Source: JACQFK01 sp036383955
Lineage (GTDB): Bacteria; Planctomycetota; MHYJ01; JACPRB01
Reading direction: 5' to 3'
Length of the DNA: 64,000 nt
Assembly (NCBI GenBank): GCA_036383955.1
Contig: DASVNH010000238.1
Location: 1-64,000 of the forward strand
Shown here: piece by piece, positions 60,968 through 64,000 of the stretch
How positions within the stretch are numbered: the first letter of the stretch is position 1
Layout of the letters: every line of letters starts with the position of its first letter
Made by a program: the position numbers and the translations under genes
The notes under the pieces: model-generated
The model's database searches: none
What the model saw: the letters and a program-made list of their open reading frames with translations, nothing else
What the model was told of the DNA's origin: nothing

Positions 60968-61579
60968 ATGTTCGTGGCTCAGCTCTGGCGCTACCCGGTG
61001 AAGTCGATGGCGGGGGAGCCGCTGGAAGAGGCCGAGGTCCGGCTCGACGGCCTCCGCGGCGACCGGGTGGTGCACGTGCGCGACGCCCGGGGTGTCGTGA
61101 CGGCCCGCTACCGTCCTGACCTTCTGTCCCACAAAGGCAGGCTCGGGCCGGACGGCGAACCCCTCATCGACGGGAGTCCATGGACGTCGGTCGACCTCCC
61201 CGGCCTCCGCCTCGTGCGCGACGACACGACGGAGCGCTTCGACATCCTGCCGCTCCTCGTGGCGACGGACGGGGCCATCGCGGCGTTCGGGCACGACGGA
61301 CGTCGGCTGCGCCCCAATGTGGTGATCGGGGGCGTCGACGGCCTGGCCGAGCGGAGCTGGGAAGGGAAGCGGCTGCGGATCGGCGACGTCGTCATCCGCC
61401 TGGCGGACCTGCGCGAGCGCTGCGTCATGACCACCTTCGATCCGGACACGCAGGAGCAGGACGTCGAGGTTCTCCGCAAGATCCGCCGCGAGTTCGGCGC
61501 GCGGCTCGCGCTCAACGCGTCCGTGGAAAAAGAGGGTGTCATCCGCCGCGGCGATTCCGTAGAGCTCGACGCGAGTTGA
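60968..61579 (+). CDS. MOSC-domain protein
   Basis: A 203-residue protein: MFVAQLWRYPVKSMAGEPLE is the MOSC_N beta-barrel start, and LRERCVMTTFDPDTQEQDVE carries the conserved Cys of the sulfur-carrier MOSC domain. Such proteins handle molybdenum-cofactor-bound sulfur or reduce N-hydroxylated compounds. No molybdoenzyme is adjacent. Its 3' end overlaps the convergent thioredoxin-like gene by 41 nt. Confidence 0.9.
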   Translation: MFVAQLWRYPVKSMAGEPLEEAEVRLDGLRGDRVVHVRDARGVVTARYRPDLLSHKGRLGPDGEPLIDGSPWTSVDLPGLRLVRDDTTERFDILPLLVATDGAIAAFGHDGRRLRPNVVIGGVDGLAERSWEGKRLRIGDVVIRLADLRERCVMTTFDPDTQEQDVEVLRKIRREFGARLALNASVEKEGVIRRGDSVELDAS

Positions 61580-62225
61580 GCCAGTCTTCGAAGCGGACGG
61601 GGGCGTCGCTCACGGTCTCGCCGAGGGCGTCCTCGAACACGTCGCGGTACAGGATGTCGATCGGCGCGAGGGGCAATTCCTTCAGGATCCGCCACACTCT
61701 CAGGTTGGCCTGCCCGGTTCCGCTCCACAGGCCTTCGCGGGGCATCGGAGCTTCGAGGACGCGTGAGCCCGCGTCTTCGCTGAAGCCGAGGGACGTCGAT
61801 TCCGCCAGGGCGACGGCCCGTTCCGCCTCCCGCAGGAAGACCTGGGGCGAGACCGGCCCGCCGACGGCGCCCAGCACGCGCAGGTCGGGCGTGCAGAAGT
61901 AGGCGGCGACGTTGCCGCCGACTTTCTGGACGCCCATGTTGGTGTCCGCCTTGCCGACGATGGCGAACGTCCCGACTTTCTTCCATCCGGCGGCGAAATG
62001 CTTCGCCATGAACGCGCCGACCGTCGGATCCACGAGCGCTCCGACCCGGAGCGCCTGCGCGTTGTTTCAGGTCAGCGCGGGGTCGTCGAAGTGCCCCGAG
62101 ATGTGCAGCGCCAGCACGAGCCGGCCCTCCCGCTCGGCCCGCTTCCGCGCCTCATCGATCGACGCCTCCCACCCGAACGCGGTCCCGTGACAATCGCCCG
62201 CGAGCAGCGCCAGCAGGGTCAGCAT
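61539..62225 (-). CDS. Secreted thioredoxin-like protein with in-frame UGA (candidate selenoprotein)
   Basis: From ATG 62225 (GGAGGTGA just upstream) the frame runs to 61539 with a single interruption, UGA at 62069-62067, codon 53. Before it: a leader MLTLLALLAG, then WEASIDEARKRAEREGRLVL, the helix-strand opening of thioredoxin-like proteins, and HISGHFDDPALT. After it, without frame change: NNAQALRVGALVDPTVGAFM, KVGTFAIVG, GGNVAAYFCTPDLRVLGAVG and FLREAERAV, a thioredoxin-like ending. A SECIS-like hairpin lies at 62054-62036. Read as Sec, the protein has 228 residues. A nonsense mutation or sequencing error is the alternative. No Sec machinery is in the window. Confidence 0.7.
62036..62054 (-). 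promoter_or_regulatory. Candidate bacterial SECIS hairpin
   Basis: On the mRNA, 12 nt after the UGA, GCGCUCC pairs perfectly with GGAGCGC around loop GGGUC. The loop starts 22 nt from the U of UGA, and GGUC occupies nearly the position it has in the E. coli fdhF SECIS as I recall it. GC-rich DNA forms stems by chance, so the match is suggestive rather than proof. Confidence 0.6.
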
Positions 62226-62340
62226 GGTTCACCTCCGCCGCCACGGAACGCAACGGGCATGCCAGGCGCCCGGGAGGCGCGGACCGTATCGCCCCGGATA
62301 CGCGTGGACCCCGGGAGATACTTCCGGTAGGGTGTCGCGC

Positions 62341-62778
62341 ATGAGCGCGTTCCCGCAAGCGGAAGACTGGGCCGCCGAATTCGCGGAGTCGACGGCCTTC
62401 TCGTTCCTTCCGGTGAAGGAGGACGCGGCGGCGGTGTGCGCCGACTTCCTTCGCCGCTGCCGGGAGTCGACGGAGGCCGAGCTGCGCCGGGTGCTGCTGG
62501 ACGAGATGCCGGCGCTGGACTTGCCGCCGGGGATCCGATCGGCGGTTCCCGATACTTTGGCGGCGCTGCTGAGCTGGCTCGAGGATTCGGGGCGGCTGGG
62601 CGGCGGCCGGACCCTGGGGCTCTTCGTCGGCGCGCTCGCTTCCCGCTACCAGGAACGCTGCGCTCCGGGCGGCGGCCTCCGCGTCCCGCCCGTCGTCAAG
62701 AAGACGGCCGACATCGGCCGCAACGACCCCTGTCCCTGCGGCAGCGGCCGCAAGTACAAGAAGTGCTGCGCGACCTGA
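62341..62778 (+). CDS. SEC-C motif protein
   Basis: A 145-residue protein; the last residues IGRNDPCPCGSGRKYKKCC form the SEC-C zinc motif found at the SecA C-terminus and in many small proteins. The rest is helical (ESTEAELRRVLLDEMPALDL) and unassigned. ATG 62341 is preferred over a longer open frame. The motif binds zinc and often ribosome or SecB partners; here the role is unknown. Its TGA abuts the stop of the convergent gene. Confidence 0.8.
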   Translation: MSAFPQAEDWAAEFAESTAFSFLPVKEDAAAVCADFLRRCRESTEAELRRVLLDEMPALDLPPGIRSAVPDTLAALLSWLEDSGRLGGGRTLGLFVGALASRYQERCAPGGGLRVPPVVKKTADIGRNDPCPCGSGRKYKKCCAT

Positions 62779-63348
62779 TCAGGGCCCGGCCCACTTCTCC
62801 CGCACGGCGTCGTCGAAGAGGTCCGGATTGAGCTTCACGAGCTGCCGGATCCAATCCTCGCGGACGCCCAGGAATTTCGTGCCGGCGTAGTAGGCGGCCG
62901 GTCCCCAGACGCTTTGCGTCTCCAGGGGCGGATGCTTCCGCTTCTTCCGCTGGCGATACGCCCACCAGGAGCCCGCCCAGATGAGGAGGCCGGGTCCGAT
63001 CCCGAGCGCCAGCACCACGCCGTCCGCGAGCCTGTCCTTGAGGCTCGCGGAAATGCACACGCCCACGAAGAGCCCGAGCAGCGCGAACCAGCGGAACGAG
63101 TTGGAAATCGAGATCGCCGCCATCGCCTGATCCGCGCAGACCTGGCAGTACCCGAAGGTCGCGGAGTACTGGACCCCGCCGAAGAGTTTGCCCAAGGTGC
63201 GGCTGAGGGGCCCCATGTACCCGTAGCTCAGAGACACGGTCGCTGGGGCGCCGCAGTTGGGGCAGGTGGGGGGCGGCGCGAAAGAGATATTGCCGTCCGT
63301 CAGCTGGAAGGACTTCATCTTGCGTTTAACGGAAATCCAAGCGGCCAC
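62779..63348 (-). CDS. Zinc-ribbon membrane protein
   Basis: A 189-residue protein starting at GTG 63348 with AGGAG upstream. PTCPNCGAPATVSLSYGYMG and FGYCQVCADQA form a zinc ribbon; two hydrophobic helices follow (WFALLGLFVGVCISA; GVVLALGIGPGLLIWAGSWW), then a basic cytoplasmic-type loop and a charged C-terminus. Function unknown. Confidence 0.7.
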   Translation of the reverse strand: MAAWISVKRKMKSFQLTDGNISFAPPPTCPNCGAPATVSLSYGYMGPLSRTLGKLFGGVQYSATFGYCQVCADQAMAAISISNSFRWFALLGLFVGVCISASLKDRLADGVVLALGIGPGLLIWAGSWWAYRQRKKRKHPPLETQSVWGPAAYYAGTKFLGVREDWIRQLVKLNPDLFDDAVREKWAGP

Positions 63349-63418
63349 GTTCTCCTCCCCTGCGCTCGTCCTGGCGCGACTCGATTTTGAATACTACCCC
63401 CCAAAGGCGGCGGCCGCG

Positions 63419-64000
63419 TTATTTGTCCGGCGGATCGGCCAGCAGCGAGAACGCGGGCTCCAGCCAGCCGCTGTCCCAGCGATGCGCGCGCTGGGGGCCG
63501 TCGCGGTAGACGTGAGGCCCCTTGAGCAGCTTCTCGAAGCCCTCGTGGTGTTCGCGGAAGGCGTCGAAGCCCATGTGGATGAGCCGCAATTCGTTGTCCA
63601 GCCGGCCGAGCAGCTCGGCGGGCCGGTACTTGCGGAAGTTCTCCGCCGTGCCGTAGACCTGGCCCGAGCCGTAGCGGTCGTGGTGGTCCATCATGAGCGG
63701 CGCGTCCCACGCGAGGGCGCGCCGGAAGAGCTCGGGATGTCGCAGCAGCAGGCTGAACGCCCCGTGCCCCGACTTGCTGAAGCCCAGCAGGAGGCGGTGG
63801 GACGTCGGGTACGCCCCCTCGACGAGCGGCAGGACGTCCTTCAGGAAGTACGCCTCCTGCGCGATCGCCGGATCGGTCGGATGGTCCGCGTACCAGGGCA
63901 GCCGCGAGAAGGTCGGCGCGACGCAGATCACGCCGTGCTTGTCGTGGAGGCCCAGCCGCTTGGCCTCGAGGAGGCCGTCGCCGTACTTCGACTCCCGCCC
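63419..64000 (-). CDS. Esterase/alpha-beta hydrolase (N-terminus cut by window edge)
   Basis: The frame is open from the right edge to TAA at 63421-63419, giving 193 residues of the C-terminal part. LLLGFSKSGHGAFSLLLRHP is a nucleophile elbow (G-x-S-x-S-G-x-G variant), LAWDAPLMMDHHDRYG follows, and HRWDSGWLEPAF near the end supplies the His. This resembles putative esterases of the D-type family. The spacer 63349-63418 shows nothing further. Confidence 0.75.
   Translation of the reverse strand, partial: GRESKYGDGLLEAKRLGLHDKHGVICVAPTFSRLPWYADHPTDPAIAQEAYFLKDVLPLVEGAYPTSHRLLLGFSKSGHGAFSLLLRHPELFRRALAWDAPLMMDHHDRYGSGQVYGTAENFRKYRPAELLGRLDNELRLIHMGFDAFREHHEGFEKLLKGPHVYRDGPQRAHRWDSGWLEPAFSLLADPPDK

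Noticed and set aside
61539..62033. Short gene starting at the GTG at 62033 downstream of the UGA
   Set aside because: It lacks a ribosome-binding site and would begin in the middle of a thioredoxin-like fold; the upstream in-frame half has an ATG and strong Shine-Dalgarno.
62224..62340. N-terminal extension of the SEC-C protein from 62224
   Set aside because: The extension is Arg/Pro-rich, antisense to the leader of the divergent gene, and the ATG at 62341 gives a normal N-terminus.

Overview
This 64 kb window is a GC-rich (roughly two-thirds G+C by eye), densely coded bacterial chromosome segment of about 57 protein genes with no gap over about 300 bases. I see no rRNA, tRNA, IS element, phage gene or CRISPR array. 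The gene content points to Planctomycetota or a close PVC relative: a membrane-bound-dehydrogenase/HEAT/cytochrome c protein (44575-47193), an extracellular sulfatase, ceramidase-like proteins, an M64 peptidase behind a zinc ribbon and membrane anchor, and many small secreted proteins of unknown function. The assignment is inferred from family content only. The first and last genes are cut by the window edges.

Layout. 1-5609: truncated universal stress protein; pgi-tal and a small unknown gene; a 77-residue membrane protein and a secreted metallo-beta-lactamase-fold protein; a nitrilase-family enzyme. Three copies of one 35-bp dyad lie upstream of pgi, the 77-residue gene and the MBL gene. 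5657-18584: CNNM/CBS/EIIA fusion, SpoU methyltransferase, phosphatase lipoprotein, M64 peptidase, sugar-dehydrogenase/PA14 protein, KefB-like antiporter, GT87-like membrane protein, zinc-ribbon anchored protein. 18693-28461: debranching-enzyme-like protein with a GT4 glycosyltransferase, then a set matching the accessory proteins of the exosortase A/exopolysaccharide system (hydrolases 2 and 1, ACP, asparagine-synthase-like amidotransferase, NadE-like ligase, acyl-CoA ligase), without an exosortase in view. 28659-39437: secreted proteins, an MreB-like actin homologue, CBS protein, small lipoprotein, sulfatase, hydrolase, acyl-CoA dehydrogenase with thiolase, lspA and a Nudix gene. 39552-47193: type III PKS/flavoprotein/methyltransferase cluster, esterase, VapBC-type pair, acylphosphatase, cytochrome-c-bearing dehydrogenase. 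47306-57349: an esterase plus two ceramidase-like genes in one operon, then a ROK repressor divergent from an amino-sugar operon (Gfo/Idh/MocA, PIG-L deacetylase, NagB-like isomerase, MFS). 57417-64000: small secreted proteins, quinone reductase, MOSC protein, a thioredoxin-like gene with an in-frame UGA, SEC-C protein, partial esterase.

Strongest novel signals. (1) The gene at 62225-61539 (minus) reads through one in-frame UGA (62069-62067) inside a coherent secreted thioredoxin-like protein; 12 nt downstream is a 7-bp hairpin with loop GGGUC at the distance of a bacterial SECIS, so it is a candidate selenoprotein. (2) The 35-bp dyad GTGTTRACG-N17-(9-bp arm) occurs three times in 3 kb and suggests an undescribed regulon. 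(3) Many gene ends carry hairpins or tandem arrays built from a short word that differs at each locus, several around a C-run/G-run core. Genes are commonly arranged with ATGA/GTGA overlaps or abutting stop codons.
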